DNA of 64,000 nt, from contig NZ_SOMG01000023.1 of NCBI RefSeq assembly GCF_004402045.1, positions 429,603 through 493,602 on the forward strand, read 5' to 3'. The translations under genes and the position numbers were made by a program. This DNA comes from Lelliottia nimipressuralis. GTDB lineage: Bacteria > Pseudomonadota > Gammaproteobacteria > Enterobacterales > Enterobacteriaceae. Below are positions 1-9,678 of this stretch, piece by piece. The notes under the pieces were generated by a model. The model did no database searches. It was not told the DNA's origin and saw nothing but the letters and a program-made list of their open reading frames with translations. The first letter of the stretch is position 1; each line of letters begins with the position of its first letter.

Positions 1-1398
1 TCATGCCGTACCTTCACGACGCGGCGCGCGCTTGCGCGGACGACGATGACGGCGACGCGGTTCCGGCTCTTCATCCAGCCCGGTAAGCATATCTTTCTGC
101 TCTGGCGGTGCGGAAACCTGGAATTCGGCCCACCACTGCGTCAGACGCTGCAGCTCCTGGTTCCTTTCAATCTCAGCACGCAGCGACAGCAGATCGAATG
201 CGGCGCGGAACTTCGGATGCTCCATCAGCTTCCAGGCGCGTTTGCCCTGACGACGGGACATGCGCAGCTGAAGCTGCCAGATATCGCGTACCAGCGTGGT
301 AATCCGTTTCGGGATCGCCAGCGTACGGCATCCTTCGTCGAGCACGTCGTTTGCAGCCAGCGCAAAGGCATCATAATAGGCGAGCCCGCTCTCCTGGGTA
401 ATTCGCTGGGCTGTTTCCAGCAGCGGGTACCAGAACATGGCCGCAAACAGGAACGCCGGGTTCACGCGCATGTCGTTGCGAATGCGGGTATCGGTATTTT
501 TCAGAACCTGCGCAATCATCCGTTCCATTGGGCTGTCACCGCTTTCGGTGAAGTAGCGGGTAATGGTCGGGAACAGCGGCTGGAACAGGTTGTATTCACG
601 CAGCAGATTATAGGTTTCAAAGCCGTGGCCAGCCTGCAGCAGCTTCAGCGCCTCTTCAAACAGGCGGGCAGGCGGCACGTCGTTGATAAGCGTCGCCAGA
701 CGCGGAATCGGCTCTGCCGTTTCCGGGCTGATGCGCATATTCAGCTTGGCGGCGAAACGCACGGCGCGCAGCATACGCACGGGATCTTCACGATAACGCG
801 TTTCCGGCGTGCCAATCAGGCGGATCAGACCTTCTTTCAGGTCCTGCATGCCGCCGACGTAATCGCGTACGGTGAAATCCGCCACGCTGTAATAAAGGCT
901 GTTGATGGTGAAGTCGCGGCGCTGGGCATCTTCTTCGATAGAGCCAAAGATATTATCGCGCAGCAGCATACCGTTCTGACCGCGCTGCGACGTGGTGCGA
1001 TCGGATGCGCCCGCTTCGTGGTGGCCGCGGAAGGTCGCCACTTCGATAATCTCGGGTCCAAACATCACGTGAGCAAGGCGGAAACGGCGGCCAACAAGAC
1101 GGCAGTTACGGAATAATTTGCGCACCTGCTCAGGCGTGGCGCTGGTCGTCACGTCGAAATCTTTCGGTTTTTTGCCCAGCAGTAAATCACGCACCCCACC
1201 GCCCACGAGATAGGCCTCGTAGCCCGCTTTATTCAGACGATAGAGCACCTTGAGGGCATTTTCACTGATATCTTTGCGGGAAATAGTGTGCTGCTCACGA
1301 GGAATAACCGACATGTGTGGCTGTGCAATAGCATCGTTCGCCATGCTCTCTTCGCGGCTTAGCACTTTACGGCAAAAATTAGCGACTCGGGTAAAAAT
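1..1398 (-). CDS. pcnB: Poly(A) polymerase I, AUU start codon
   Basis: Adds 3' poly(A) tails to RNA, marking mRNAs and small RNAs such as plasmid RNA I for decay; cytoplasmic and membrane-associated. The class II nucleotidyltransferase core is visible: GGGVRD at residues 66-71 and the metal-binding DFD at 80-82, followed by the CCA-enzyme-like RNA-binding middle part and an arginine-rich C-terminal tail. The first ATG/GTG-type start in frame (GTG, 1365) would remove 11 conserved residues. Reading upstream gives an ATT codon at 1398-1396 with GAGGTG four bases before it. That start yields 465 aa, the E. coli length, and E. coli pcnB is known to initiate at AUU. The gene follows gluQ by 42 bp on the same strand. 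The stop codon is the first three bases of the window, so the gene is complete. Confidence 0.95.
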   Translation of the reverse strand: MFTRVANFCRKVLSREESMANDAIAQPHMSVIPREQHTISRKDISENALKVLYRLNKAGYEAYLVGGGVRDLLLGKKPKDFDVTTSATPEQVRKLFRNCRLVGRRFRLAHVMFGPEIIEVATFRGHHEAGASDRTTSQRGQNGMLLRDNIFGSIEEDAQRRDFTINSLYYSVADFTVRDYVGGMQDLKEGLIRLIGTPETRYREDPVRMLRAVRFAAKLNMRISPETAEPIPRLATLINDVPPARLFEEALKLLQAGHGFETYNLLREYNLFQPLFPTITRYFTESGDSPMERMIAQVLKNTDTRIRNDMRVNPAFLFAAMFWYPLLETAQRITQESGLAYYDAFALAANDVLDEGCRTLAIPKRITTLVRDIWQLQLRMSRRQGKRAWKLMEHPKFRAAFDLLSLRAEIERNQELQRLTQWWAEFQVSAPPEQKDMLTGLDEEPEPRRRHRRPRKRAPRREGTA

Positions 1399-1440
1399 GG
1401 TACACCTCGTAGTGTGTTTTGTTATGAAAAAAGCGGCTAA

Positions 1441-2331
1441 TCATAGCTCAGCGCAACGCATTTGAGAATGCTGGATTTTTGGCACTGCTGTGAGCGTCCA
1501 GTGAGCCGTTGCCATTTTCAGCAGTTCGTCAATTCGCAGATCCTGCCATTCGTTGGTTACATTCTGGTTGAGAAATCGCAGCGCGTCGATCAAAACAGGA
1601 CGCGGATCGCCCTCTGGCAGGGCCGGGGCGTGATTTTGCTTTGACAGCTTACAGCCCTGTGCATTGACCGCCAGCGGCAGATGAATGTAATCCGGTGCCG
1701 TCCAGCCAAACTGGTGATAAAGGGAGATTTGTCGCACGGTAGGTTCAACCAGGTCCGCCCCGCGCACGATTTCCGTCACGCCCTGAAAATGATCGTCCAC
1801 CACCACGGCCAGGTTATAGGCAAACAGGCCGTCACGACGGTGAATAATAAAATCCTCACGTGCAAGACGCTCATCGGCAAGGATTTCACCGGAGAGTAAA
1901 TCGTTAAAGCGCGTCACAGGGGAGCGCTGCTTGATACGTACGGCGGCATTTTCCGGAGGAAGATTAAGCGTGCGGCAGTGACCGTCATAGACCCCTCCCA
2001 CGCTCTGGATACGCGCGCGGGTGCAGGTGCAGTTATAGGAAAGTCCCTGAGTGCTAAGCCAGGCCAGACGTTCCCGATAAGCGTCGTGACGTTTTGACTG
2101 CCACAGAACGTCGTCATCCCAGTGAAGACCGTAATGTTCCAGCTGACGCAGAATGGATTCTGCTGCACCGGGAACTTCACGCGGAGGGTCAATATCTTCA
2201 ATGCGAACGAGCCATTTGCCCTGGCGGGCGCGAGCCTGCAGGTAGCTGCCGAGCGCGGCAATTAATGAGCCGAAGTGTAATTCACCGGAAGGAGATGGCG
2301 CGAAGCGCCCAATATAGTGTGATTCAGACAT
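1441..2331 (-). CDS. gluQ: Glutamyl-Q tRNA(Asp) synthetase
   Basis: Truncated paralogue of glutamyl-tRNA synthetase that attaches glutamate to the queuosine base of tRNA(Asp) rather than to the 3' end. The Rossmann catalytic core has the class I HIGH-like motif (HFGS, residues 19-22) and a KMSKS-like KLSKQ near residue 230. The zinc-binding set C101, C103, Y115 and C119 is present. There is no anticodon-binding domain, as expected for this family. The 296-aa form starts at [10 protein letters not shown]; the annotated E. coli protein is about a dozen residues longer at its N-terminus, probably from an upstream start. It lies downstream of dksA on the same strand, separated by a hairpin. Confidence 0.95.
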   Translation of the reverse strand: MSESHYIGRFAPSPSGELHFGSLIAALGSYLQARARQGKWLVRIEDIDPPREVPGAAESILRQLEHYGLHWDDDVLWQSKRHDAYRERLAWLSTQGLSYNCTCTRARIQSVGGVYDGHCRTLNLPPENAAVRIKQRSPVTRFNDLLSGEILADERLAREDFIIHRRDGLFAYNLAVVVDDHFQGVTEIVRGADLVEPTVRQISLYHQFGWTAPDYIHLPLAVNAQGCKLSKQNHAPALPEGDPRPVLIDALRFLNQNVTNEWQDLRIDELLKMATAHWTLTAVPKIQHSQMRCAEL

Positions 2332-2344
2332 ATCAACAGTAACA

Positions 2345-2366
2345 AGGCGGGAGAAACTCCCGCCTT
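2345..2366 (-). terminator. Hairpin between dksA and gluQ
   Basis: A GGCGGGAG / CTCCCGCC inverted repeat with a three-base loop lies just after the dksA stop codon. The T-run on the minus strand is weak, so it may be a partial terminator that lowers read-through into gluQ rather than a full stop. Confidence 0.45.
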
Positions 2367-2390
2367 TGGAGTGTGTAAACAGCGCTGGTG

Positions 2391-2846
2391 TTAACCGGCC
2401 ATCTGTTTTTCGCGGATTTCGGCCAGCGTTTTACAGTCGATGCACAGATCGGCGGTTGGACGCGCTTCCAGGCGACGAATACCAATTTCAACACCGCAGG
2501 ATTCGCAGTAGCCAAAATCTTCGTCTTCGACTTTTTTCAGCGTTTTCTCGATTTTTTTGATCAGTTTGCGTTCGCGGTCACGGTTACGCAGTTCGAGACT
2601 GAACTCTTCTTCCTGAGCGGCACGGTCTACCGGATCCGGGAAGTTAGCAGCTTCATCCTGCATATGAGTAACGGTGCGATCGACTTCATCCCTGAGTTGA
2701 TTACGCCATGCTTCAAGAATACGCCTGAAGTGCGACAGCTGGGCTTCGTTCATATACTCTTCGCCCGGCTTCTCTTGATACGGCTCCACCCCAGCGATGG
2801 CGAGAATACTCAGGGACGATGTTTTACGGTTTTGCCCTTCTTGCAT
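2391..2846 (-). CDS. dksA: RNA polymerase-binding transcription factor DksA
   Basis: Binds the secondary channel of RNA polymerase and, with ppGpp, represses rRNA and ribosomal protein promoters and activates amino-acid promoters. At 151 aa it is the E. coli length. The coiled-coil tip carries the essential D71, D74 and A76 (DPVDRA). The C-terminal zinc finger has C114, C117, C135 and C138. The ATG at 2846 is preceded by AAGGAG at the ideal distance, so a possible upstream start is not needed. It heads a minus-strand group dksA-gluQ-pcnB. Its classical target, an rRNA P1 promoter, is at the other end of this window. Confidence 0.97.
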   Translation of the reverse strand: MQEGQNRKTSSLSILAIAGVEPYQEKPGEEYMNEAQLSHFRRILEAWRNQLRDEVDRTVTHMQDEAANFPDPVDRAAQEEEFSLELRNRDRERKLIKKIEKTLKKVEDEDFGYCESCGVEIGIRRLEARPTADLCIDCKTLAEIREKQMAG

Positions 2847-3022
2847 GTTGCTTCTCCTTAACACGCACTATCGATCCCCGTGTTGGGGGAAAAATCAGGT
2901 CGCTATAAATAGCAGATGCTTTTCCGGATGGCAATTATCTAAACGTAACACTTGACAAGCCTGTGAGGAAAAGCGTATTTGCGCACGCGGCCAGAACACT
3001 TAATCATCAATCGTCTAATCCC

Positions 3023-3727
3023 TTATAAGACAATGGGAAGAGAGGATCTCAGAGTCATATTATCGGCAGAAAGTTCCGCTTTATAAGCTAAAACCTCTAC
3101 CCCCTGCTTTTGTGCCTCATTCAACAATTGCGCGTATTTAGGATCAATATGGCGGGCAGGGGAGAAACGTTCAATGGCTGAATGCAATACCGCAAACAGC
3201 AATACGGCGCGTTTGCCCGCCGCCGCAACACTCATTAGCTCTCGCAGATGCTTCTGGCCACGTAGCGTTACCGCATCCGGGAAGTAGCCATTTTCCTGTT
3301 CCGCTAACGTCACTGATTTTACTTCAATATAGCACTCAGGCCTGTCTTCCGCCTGTAACATGAAGTCAATTCTGCTGCTTTCATCGCCATACTTCACTTC
3401 ACTTTTATGGGTGCCATAACCCACCAGTTCGGGAAGGGCACCAAAGGTCAGGGCTTCCTTAACTAATTGATTTGCGCGCAGGGTGTTAACGCAAATAAAT
3501 GCCCCGTTTTGCGTTTCGGTCATTTCCCAGGTATGAGCATATTTGCGTTTAGTATTTTCTGAAGTGGAATACCAGACTCTGTCACCCGGCGTCGCACACC
3601 CCGTCATGGCCCCCGTGTTGGGGCAGTGCAGGGTGAGCTGTACGCCTTCGGGCGTGATCACGTCGGCAAGGAAACGTTTGTAACGTTGGATCAGCGTGGC
3701 GTGCTGCAGGGGAGGATCAAACTTCAT
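3023..3727 (-). CDS. sfsA: SfsA family putative nuclease
   Basis: Named in E. coli for sugar fermentation stimulation (maltose genes) when overexpressed; the biochemical role is not firmly settled. The 234-aa protein matches the E. coli length. It has an N-terminal OB-like part and a later SRIDFML...YIEVKSVTL segment that resembles a PD-(D/E)XK nuclease core (D of RIDF, then E and K of IEVK). The ATG at 3727 follows AAAGGAAT and overlaps the end of thpR by 11 bp, so the two genes are translationally linked. Family assignment is sure; function is only inferred. Confidence 0.93.
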   Translation of the reverse strand: MKFDPPLQHATLIQRYKRFLADVITPEGVQLTLHCPNTGAMTGCATPGDRVWYSTSENTKRKYAHTWEMTETQNGAFICVNTLRANQLVKEALTFGALPELVGYGTHKSEVKYGDESSRIDFMLQAEDRPECYIEVKSVTLAEQENGYFPDAVTLRGQKHLRELMSVAAAGKRAVLLFAVLHSAIERFSPARHIDPKYAQLLNEAQKQGVEVLAYKAELSADNMTLRSSLPIVL

Positions 3728-4271
3728 CAGAATTCCTTTCGGTGTTGCCCAGCGTCCAGCGCTGGAGCGGCGTATAGCGGGTGCGTCCCTGTGCAAAGAC
3801 GGATTCATAAAGCGCGAATTCATTGACCGGAAAAGCCCAGTGAAAACCCGGTGGCGGGATGGCAACGGCCTGACCTGCATCGCGCAGCAACGTGATATGC
3901 GGATGAAACGGCTGCGGGCTCTGATAACAGCCGCTGCGTGCCGCCTGCGCGCGCAGCATATTCGCCAGCTGCAATAATCCGCGAGGCGGCTGGCGCGTCC
4001 CCAGCCAGAGCACGCGAGAACGTAGCCACTGACCCGCGTCATCGAGGTGCAGCGTAAATTCCGGCTGGGTAATACGCCCGGCCATTGCGGCTAACGCCCG
4101 CTGTTTTTCGGCACTGACGTCGCCCAAAAAGGCCAGCGTCAGGTGCAGATTCGCCGCCGCAACGGGGCGGCCTGCTTCTGGCGGGAAGTGTTCAGCGCGC
4201 CAGCGAACAATTTGACGCTGTATTGTGGCGGGCAATTCAATGGCAAAAAACAGCCGTTTCGACTCAGACAT
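3717..4271 (-). CDS. thpR: RNA 2',3'-cyclic phosphodiesterase
   Basis: Member of the 2H phosphoesterase family (formerly LigT, 2'-5' RNA ligase); opens 2',3'-cyclic phosphates on RNA and ligates tRNA halves in vitro. Both HxTx signatures are present: HLTL at residues 43-46 and HITL at 125-128. The 184 aa are slightly longer than the 176 of E. coli, the extra residues being at the C-terminus, which runs into sfsA. The start at 4271 gives the conserved [11 protein letters not shown]-terminus, although its ribosome binding site is poor. It diverges from hrpB with a gap of 73 bp that must hold both promoters. Confidence 0.93.
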   Translation of the reverse strand: MSESKRLFFAIELPATIQRQIVRWRAEHFPPEAGRPVAAANLHLTLAFLGDVSAEKQRALAAMAGRITQPEFTLHLDDAGQWLRSRVLWLGTRQPPRGLLQLANMLRAQAARSGCYQSPQPFHPHITLLRDAGQAVAIPPPGFHWAFPVNEFALYESVFAQGRTRYTPLQRWTLGNTERNSDEV

Positions 4272-4344
4272 ACGGGAGGCTCGGTAATGATATGCGCCGA
4301 TGCTACAATGTACGCCGACTAATGTTAACCCTCTGGAGCTGTTA

Positions 4345-6774
4345 GTGTCCTCATTGCCGGTCGCCGTTGTCCTTCCTGAGCTTCTCGCTGCCTTACACCG
4401 TGCCCCGCAGGTTTTGCTAAACGCGCCTACGGGGGCCGGTAAATCCACCTGGCTGCCGCTACAAATTCTGAAAAACGGCAATATCGGTGGAAAAATTATC
4501 CTGCTGGAGCCGCGCAGGCTGGCCGCGCGCAACGTGGCGCAGCGCCTGGCGGAACTGCTGAATGAAAAGCCGGGAGAGACGGTAGGGTACCGCATGCGCG
4601 CGGAAACCTGCGTGGGGCCTTCCACGCGGCTTGAGGTGGTGACCGAGGGGATCCTCACCCGCATGCTGCAAAACGATCCGGAGCTGACCGGCGTCGGGCT
4701 GGTGATCCTGGATGAATTTCACGAGCGCAGCCTGCAGGCGGATCTGGCCCTGGCGCTCTTGCTGGACGTGCAGCAGGGCCTGCGCGACGATCTTCGGCTA
4801 CTTATCATGTCCGCTACGCTGGACAACGAGCGGCTGCAGCAGGTGTTGCCACACGCACCGGTAATTAGCTCAGAGGGGCGCGCGTTCCCGGTCGAACGGC
4901 GCTATCAACCGCTGCCAGCCCATCAGCGCTTTGACGAAGCGGTCGCCATCGCAACCGCAGAACTGTTGCGTCAGGAATCTGGTTCGCTGCTGCTGTTTTT
5001 ACCCGGCGTGGGCGAGATCCAACGCGTGCAGGAGCAGCTGGCCTCCCGCGTAGACAGCGACGTGCTGCTGTGCCCGCTCTACGGTGCGCTGTCGCTGGCC
5101 GATCAGCGTAAAGCGATCCTTCCCGCACCTGCGGGACAGCGCAAGGTGGTGTTGGCAACCAATATTGCTGAAACCAGCTTGACCATCGAAGGTATTCGCC
5201 TGGTGGTGGATAGCGCGCAGGAGAGGGTGGCAAGCTTTGACCCGCGTACCGGGCTAACCAGACTGCTTACGCAACGCATTAGCCAGGCGTCGATGGTGCA
5301 GCGCGCGGGCCGTGCGGGACGCCTTGAGCCGGGTATTTGTCTGCATTTGACCAGCGCGGAGCAGGCTGAACGCGCGGCACAGCAAAGCACACCGGAAATT
5401 TTACAAAGCGATTTGTCTGGCCTGGTGATGGAACTGCTGCAATGGGGCTGCCTGGAACCCGCCCAGCTCACCTGGCTTAACCCCCCTCCTGTCGTGAACC
5501 TTGCCGCGGCGCGTGCTTTACTGACCCAGCTCGGTGCGCTTGACGGTGAGCGGTTGTCCTCCCGAGGACAAAAAATGGCCGCACTGGGGAACGAGCCACG
5601 GCTGGCCGCCATGCTGGTGTCAGCGCAGGGAGACGATGAAATAGCTACGGCCGCGAAACTGGCAGCTATCCTTGAGGAGCCGCCACGCGGAGGCAGTAGC
5701 GATCTGGCCCATGCCTTTTCGCGCAGTCAGGGGAACTGGCAGCAGCGGGCGCAGCAGCTGTGTAAGCGGCTTAGCAGCCGCGGCGGCGTGCCAGACGGTG
5801 AGAGTATCCCACGGCTGTTAGCGCGGGCATTTCCGGACCGGATTGCGCGTCGGCGCGGGCTGGACGGACGCTATCAGCTGGCAAACGGCATGGGGGCGAT
5901 GCTGGACAGCGATGACGCCCTGACGCGTTATGAGTGGCTGATCGCGCCGCTGTTGCTGCAGGGGAGCTACTCCCCGGATGCCCGTATTTTGCAGGCGATT
6001 GCCGTGGATATCGACGCCCTGACGCGCGCGTGCCCGCAGCTGCTCCAGCAGTCCGACACCGTCGAGTGGGATGATGCGCAGGGTACGCTGAAGGCATTTC
6101 GTCGTAGCCAGATAGGTAAGCTGACCCTCGGGACGAAGCCGCTGGCGAAGCCGTCGGAAGAGGAGCTGCATCAGGCCATGCTGAACGGTATCCGGGAAAA
6201 AGGGCTCGGCGTACTGAACTGGTCGCCAGAGGCTGAACAGTACCGTCTTCGCCTGCACTGTGCCGCGCGCTGGCTGCCGGAGTATGCCTGGCCCGCGGTG
6301 GATGATGAAACATTGTTGGGCTCTCTGGAGCGCTGGTTATTGCCGCAAATGCACGGTGTTCACTCGCTCCGGGCGCTGAAAGCGATCGATGTTAAGGTCG
6401 CGTTACAGAATTTACTCGACTGGTCATTACGTCAACGTCTGGATAGTGAACTGCCAGAGCATTACACTGTGCCGACCGGAAGCCGGATTGCCGTTCGTTA
6501 TCACGAGGATAATCCGCCTGCGCTGGCGGTACGGATGCAGGAGATGTTTGGGGAGGCGACCACGCCGTCCATCGCCGAAGGGCGCGTTCCGATGGTGCTT
6601 GAGCTCTTGTCGCCTGCACATCGTCCGCTGCAGATCACCCGCGATCTGGGAGCGTTCTGGGCGGGGAGCTACCGAGAAGTGCAAAAAGAGATGAAGGGGC
6701 GTTATCCCAAACACGTCTGGCCGGACGATCCGGCGAATACGGCGCCGACGAGGCGGACGAAGAAATATTCGTGA
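4345..6774 (+). CDS. hrpB: ATP-dependent RNA helicase HrpB (DEAH family)
   Basis: DEAH-box helicase of unknown RNA substrate. Walker A APTGAGKST is at residues 28-36, DEFH at 123-126, SAT near 155 and QRAGRAGR (motif VI) near 320; a helicase-associated region and the conserved HrpB C-terminal domain follow. I chose the GTG at 4345, which has GGAG upstream and gives 809 aa, exactly the E. coli length. An ATG at 4300 would add 15 non-conserved residues overlapping the thpR promoter region. It is divergent from thpR and followed by a repeat element and mrcB. Confidence 0.95.
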   Translation: MSSLPVAVVLPELLAALHRAPQVLLNAPTGAGKSTWLPLQILKNGNIGGKIILLEPRRLAARNVAQRLAELLNEKPGETVGYRMRAETCVGPSTRLEVVTEGILTRMLQNDPELTGVGLVILDEFHERSLQADLALALLLDVQQGLRDDLRLLIMSATLDNERLQQVLPHAPVISSEGRAFPVERRYQPLPAHQRFDEAVAIATAELLRQESGSLLLFLPGVGEIQRVQEQLASRVDSDVLLCPLYGALSLADQRKAILPAPAGQRKVVLATNIAETSLTIEGIRLVVDSAQERVASFDPRTGLTRLLTQRISQASMVQRAGRAGRLEPGICLHLTSAEQAERAAQQSTPEILQSDLSGLVMELLQWGCLEPAQLTWLNPPPVVNLAAARALLTQLGALDGERLSSRGQKMAALGNEPRLAAMLVSAQGDDEIATAAKLAAILEEPPRGGSSDLAHAFSRSQGNWQQRAQQLCKRLSSRGGVPDGESIPRLLARAFPDRIARRRGLDGRYQLANGMGAMLDSDDALTRYEWLIAPLLLQGSYSPDARILQAIAVDIDALTRACPQLLQQSDTVEWDDAQGTLKAFRRSQIGKLTLGTKPLAKPSEEELHQAMLNGIREKGLGVLNWSPEAEQYRLRLHCAARWLPEYAWPAVDDETLLGSLERWLLPQMHGVHSLRALKAIDVKVALQNLLDWSLRQRLDSELPEHYTVPTGSRIAVRYHEDNPPALAVRMQEMFGEATTPSIAEGRVPMVLELLSPAHRPLQITRDLGAFWAGSYREVQKEMKGRYPKHVWPDDPANTAPTRRTKKYS

Positions 6775-6781
6775 AAGGGGA

Positions 6782-6830
6782 GTGCGGTCTGATGCCCTCA
6801 CCCCAGCCCTCTCCCACGGGGAGAGGGAGA
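6782..6830. repeat. Intergenic palindromic repeat, copy 1
   Basis: Contains the palindrome CTCTCCCACGGGGAGAG preceded by GTCTGATGCCCTCACCCC. Related copies are at 15611-15647, 18995-19045 and 25746-25788, always between genes. This resembles REP-type elements of Enterobacter and Klebsiella and could form a hairpin at the end of the hrpB transcript. Confidence 0.75.
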
Positions 6831-6918
6831 AAACCCATTTTGAGAGATTTCTTCTTTCACGATGATGTGGAAGAAAAGAGAATCGGGCCTTTGCGCCTGA
6901 AAGTTGCGGAGAAAAAGC

Positions 6919-9444
6919 ATGGCGGGGAATGACCGCGAGCCAATAGGACGTAAGGGAAAACCAACGCGTCCGGCGAAAGAAAAGGTAAGCCGTCGTCGCC
7001 TCAGAGATGAGGACTATGACGATGACTATGAAGACGATTATGAGGATGAAGAACCGATGCCGCGTAAAGGGAAAGGCAAAGGGCGTAAGCCTCGGGGCAA
7101 ACGCGGCTGGTTCTGGCTGCTGCTGAAGCTGTTTATTGTTTTTGTTGTGCTGATGGCGATTTACGGCGTGTATCTGGATCAAAAGATCCGCAGCCGTATC
7201 GACGGTAAAGTCTGGCAGCTACCTGCGGCAGTGTATGGCCGTATGGTGAACCTTGAGCCAGATATGTCCATCAGTAAGAACGAGATGGTGAAACTGCTGG
7301 AAGCCACCCAGTATCGTCAGGTATCTAAAATGACGCGGCCTGGCGAGTTTACCGTGCAGGCGAACAGCATTGAGATGATCCGCCGTCCGTTTGATTTCCC
7401 GGACAGCAAAGAGGGGCAGGTGCGCGCGCGTCTGACCTTTGACGGCGATCGTCTGGATATTATTGAGAACATGGATAACAACCGTCAGTTCGGTTTCTTC
7501 CGTCTCGATCCCCGTCTGATCACCATGCTCTCCTCGGCAAACGGCGAACAGCGCCTGTTCGTGGCGCGTAACGGTTTCCCGGATCTGCTGGTGGACACCC
7601 TGCTGGCAACCGAAGACCGTCACTTCTACGAGCACGATGGCATCAGCCTCTACTCGATTGGTCGTGCGGTACTGGCTAACCTCACTGCGGGACGTACCGT
7701 GCAGGGGGCGAGTACCCTTACTCAGCAGCTGGTGAAGAACTTGTTCCTCTCCAGCGAACGCTCTTACTGGCGTAAAGCTAACGAAGCGTACATGGCCGTG
7801 TTGATGGATGCGCGTTACAGCAAGGATCGTATCCTTGAGCTGTACATGAACGAGGTATACCTCGGTCAGAGTGGCGATAACGAAATCCGCGGCTTCCCGC
7901 TGGCGAGCCTGTACTACTTTGGTCGTCCGGTGGAAGAGCTGAGCCTCGACCAGCAGGCACTGCTGGTGGGTATGGTGAAAGGGGCGTCCATTTATAACCC
8001 GTGGCGTAACCCGAAACTGGCGCTTGAGCGTCGTAACCTGGTGCTGCGCCTGCTGCAACAACAGCAGGTGATTGACCAGGAGCTGTACGACATGCTGAGC
8101 GCGCGTCCACTCGGCGTTCAGCCGCGCGGTGGCGTGATTTCGCCTCAGCCTGCATTTATGCAGCTGGTGCGTCAGGAGCTGCAAAGCAAGCTTGGTGATA
8201 AGGTCAAAGATCTCTCCGGCGTGAAGATCTTCACCACCTTTGACTCCGTGGCGCAGGATGCGGCAGAAAAAGCGGCAGTGGAAGGCATTCCGGCGCTGAA
8301 GAAACAGCGTAAGCTGAGCGATCTGGAAACCGCGATGGTGGTGGTTGACCGTAACACCGGCGAAGTTCGCGCGATGGTGGGCGGTGCTGAGCCGCAGTTT
8401 GCAGGCTACAACCGTGCTATGCAGGCACGTCGCTCGATCGGTTCTCTGGCAAAACCGGCGACCTATCTGACCGCCCTGAGCCAGCCAAATCAGTATCGCC
8501 TGAATACCTGGATTGCGGATGCGCCGATTTCCCTGCGTCAGCCTAACGGCCAGGTCTGGTCACCGCAGAACGATGATAAACAGTTCAGCGGCCAGGTCAT
8601 GCTGGTGGATGCCTTAACGCGCTCCATGAACGTGCCAACGGTTAACCTCGGGATGTCGCTGGGCCTGCCGGCCATCGTTGACACCTGGCAGAAACTTGGC
8701 GTGTCGAAAGATCAGCTGCATCCGGTGCCTGCGATGATCCTCGGTGCGCTTAACCTGACGCCGATCGAAGTGGCGCAGGCATTCCAGACCATTGCCAGCG
8801 GGGGTAACCGCGCGCCGCTGTCTGCCCTGCGTTCGGTGATTGCCGAAGATGGCTCCGTGCTGTATCAGAGCTTCCCGCAGGCAGAACGTGCCGTTCCCGC
8901 TCAGGCAGCCTATATGACGCTGTGGACGATGCAGCAGGTTGTGCAGCGCGGTACCGGGCGTCAGCTGGGTGCGAAGTATCCGGGTCTGCATCTGGCGGGT
9001 AAAACCGGGACCACCAACAACAACGTCGATACCTGGTTCGCCGGTATTGATGGCCGTGAAGTGGTGATCACCTGGGTAGGCCGCGACAACAACCAGCCGA
9101 CCAAGCTGTACGGCGCGAGCGGGGCGATGTCGATTTACCAGCGCTATCTGGCAAATCAGTCTCCTGTGCCGCTGAATCTGGTTGCGCCGGAAGACATTGT
9201 CGATATGGGTGTGGACAGTTCCGGTAACTTTGTCTGCGGCGGTGGGATGCGTACGCTGCCTGTCTGGACCGCAAACCCGGACTCGCTGTGCCAGCAAAGC
9301 CAGCCAGAACAGCCAACGGGTAACCCGTTCGACCAGTCTTCTCAGCCACAGCAGCCGCAGCAGCAACAGCCGCAGCAGCAGAATGAGAAGAAAGACAGCG
9401 ACGGTGTCGCGGGCTGGATCAAAGATATGTTCGGCGGTAACTAA
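6919..9444 (+). CDS. mrcB: Penicillin-binding protein 1B, bifunctional transglycosylase/transpeptidase
   Basis: Class A PBP that polymerises lipid II and cross-links peptidoglycan in the periplasm, activated by LpoB through its UB2H domain. In order: a charged cytoplasmic tail rich in D/E and then K/R, one transmembrane helix at about residues 62-86, UB2H, the GT51 domain with catalytic E232 in [11 protein letters not shown], and the transpeptidase domain with nucleophile S509 in SLAK, an SMN motif and K695 in KTGTT. The tail is Q/P-rich. I take the ATG at 6919 (841 aa; E. coli 844) with GGAG upstream. An internal Met47 corresponds to the start of the short PBP1B form of E. coli. Confidence 0.97.
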   Translation: MAGNDREPIGRKGKPTRPAKEKVSRRRLRDEDYDDDYEDDYEDEEPMPRKGKGKGRKPRGKRGWFWLLLKLFIVFVVLMAIYGVYLDQKIRSRIDGKVWQLPAAVYGRMVNLEPDMSISKNEMVKLLEATQYRQVSKMTRPGEFTVQANSIEMIRRPFDFPDSKEGQVRARLTFDGDRLDIIENMDNNRQFGFFRLDPRLITMLSSANGEQRLFVARNGFPDLLVDTLLATEDRHFYEHDGISLYSIGRAVLANLTAGRTVQGASTLTQQLVKNLFLSSERSYWRKANEAYMAVLMDARYSKDRILELYMNEVYLGQSGDNEIRGFPLASLYYFGRPVEELSLDQQALLVGMVKGASIYNPWRNPKLALERRNLVLRLLQQQQVIDQELYDMLSARPLGVQPRGGVISPQPAFMQLVRQELQSKLGDKVKDLSGVKIFTTFDSVAQDAAEKAAVEGIPALKKQRKLSDLETAMVVVDRNTGEVRAMVGGAEPQFAGYNRAMQARRSIGSLAKPATYLTALSQPNQYRLNTWIADAPISLRQPNGQVWSPQNDDKQFSGQVMLVDALTRSMNVPTVNLGMSLGLPAIVDTWQKLGVSKDQLHPVPAMILGALNLTPIEVAQAFQTIASGGNRAPLSALRSVIAEDGSVLYQSFPQAERAVPAQAAYMTLWTMQQVVQRGTGRQLGAKYPGLHLAGKTGTTNNNVDTWFAGIDGREVVITWVGRDNNQPTKLYGASGAMSIYQRYLANQSPVPLNLVAPEDIVDMGVDSSGNFVCGGGMRTLPVWTANPDSLCQQSQPEQPTGNPFDQSSQPQQPQQQQPQQQNEKKDSDGVAGWIKDMFGGN

Positions 9445-9452
9445 CCTTTTGA

Positions 9453-9482
9453 AGCCCTCTTCCCTGGAAGGGGGCTTTTTTA
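9453..9482 (+). terminator. Rho-independent terminator of mrcB
   Basis: AGCCCTCTTCC pairs with GGAAGGGGGCT around a short loop and is followed by six or more T. It separates mrcB from the iron-regulated fhuA promoter. Confidence 0.85.
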
Positions 9483-9624
9483 CCCGTAAACCTCATTTCG
9501 TTAACCCTCGCTTTAAGTCTGATTAACCCTTCGTTTTCTCTTGTCTATTTCTTAAACCCTTAATTCTCATAGGGCCGCTTACTGCTTGCTATGCAACCAG
9601 CGTTTCGCATATTATTCTGGCGCT

Positions 9625-9643
9625 CATAATAATAATTCTCGTT
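9625..9643 (+). promoter_or_regulatory. Candidate Fur box upstream of fhuA
   Basis: The A/T-rich stretch CATAATAATAATTCTCGTT agrees at about 12 of 19 positions with the Fur consensus (GATAATGATAATCATTATC). It lies 36-54 bp before the fhuA ATG in a 234-bp gap. fhuA is Fur-repressed in E. coli, so a Fur site is expected here; the exact register is uncertain. Confidence 0.45.
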
Positions 9644-9678
9644 TACGTTATCATTCACTTTCACATCAGAGATTCAAC

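Noticed and set aside
46..1116. 356-codon open frame on the plus strand, antisense to pcnB
   Set aside because: It lies wholly inside pcnB, has no ribosome binding site and a translation made of low-complexity H/R/Q-rich residues typical of an antisense shadow in GC-rich DNA.
2876..2889. CCCCGTGTTGGGG hairpin before dksA as a terminator
   Set aside because: No T-run follows on either strand and it lies in the dksA leader; it could be a leader structure but I cannot support a function.
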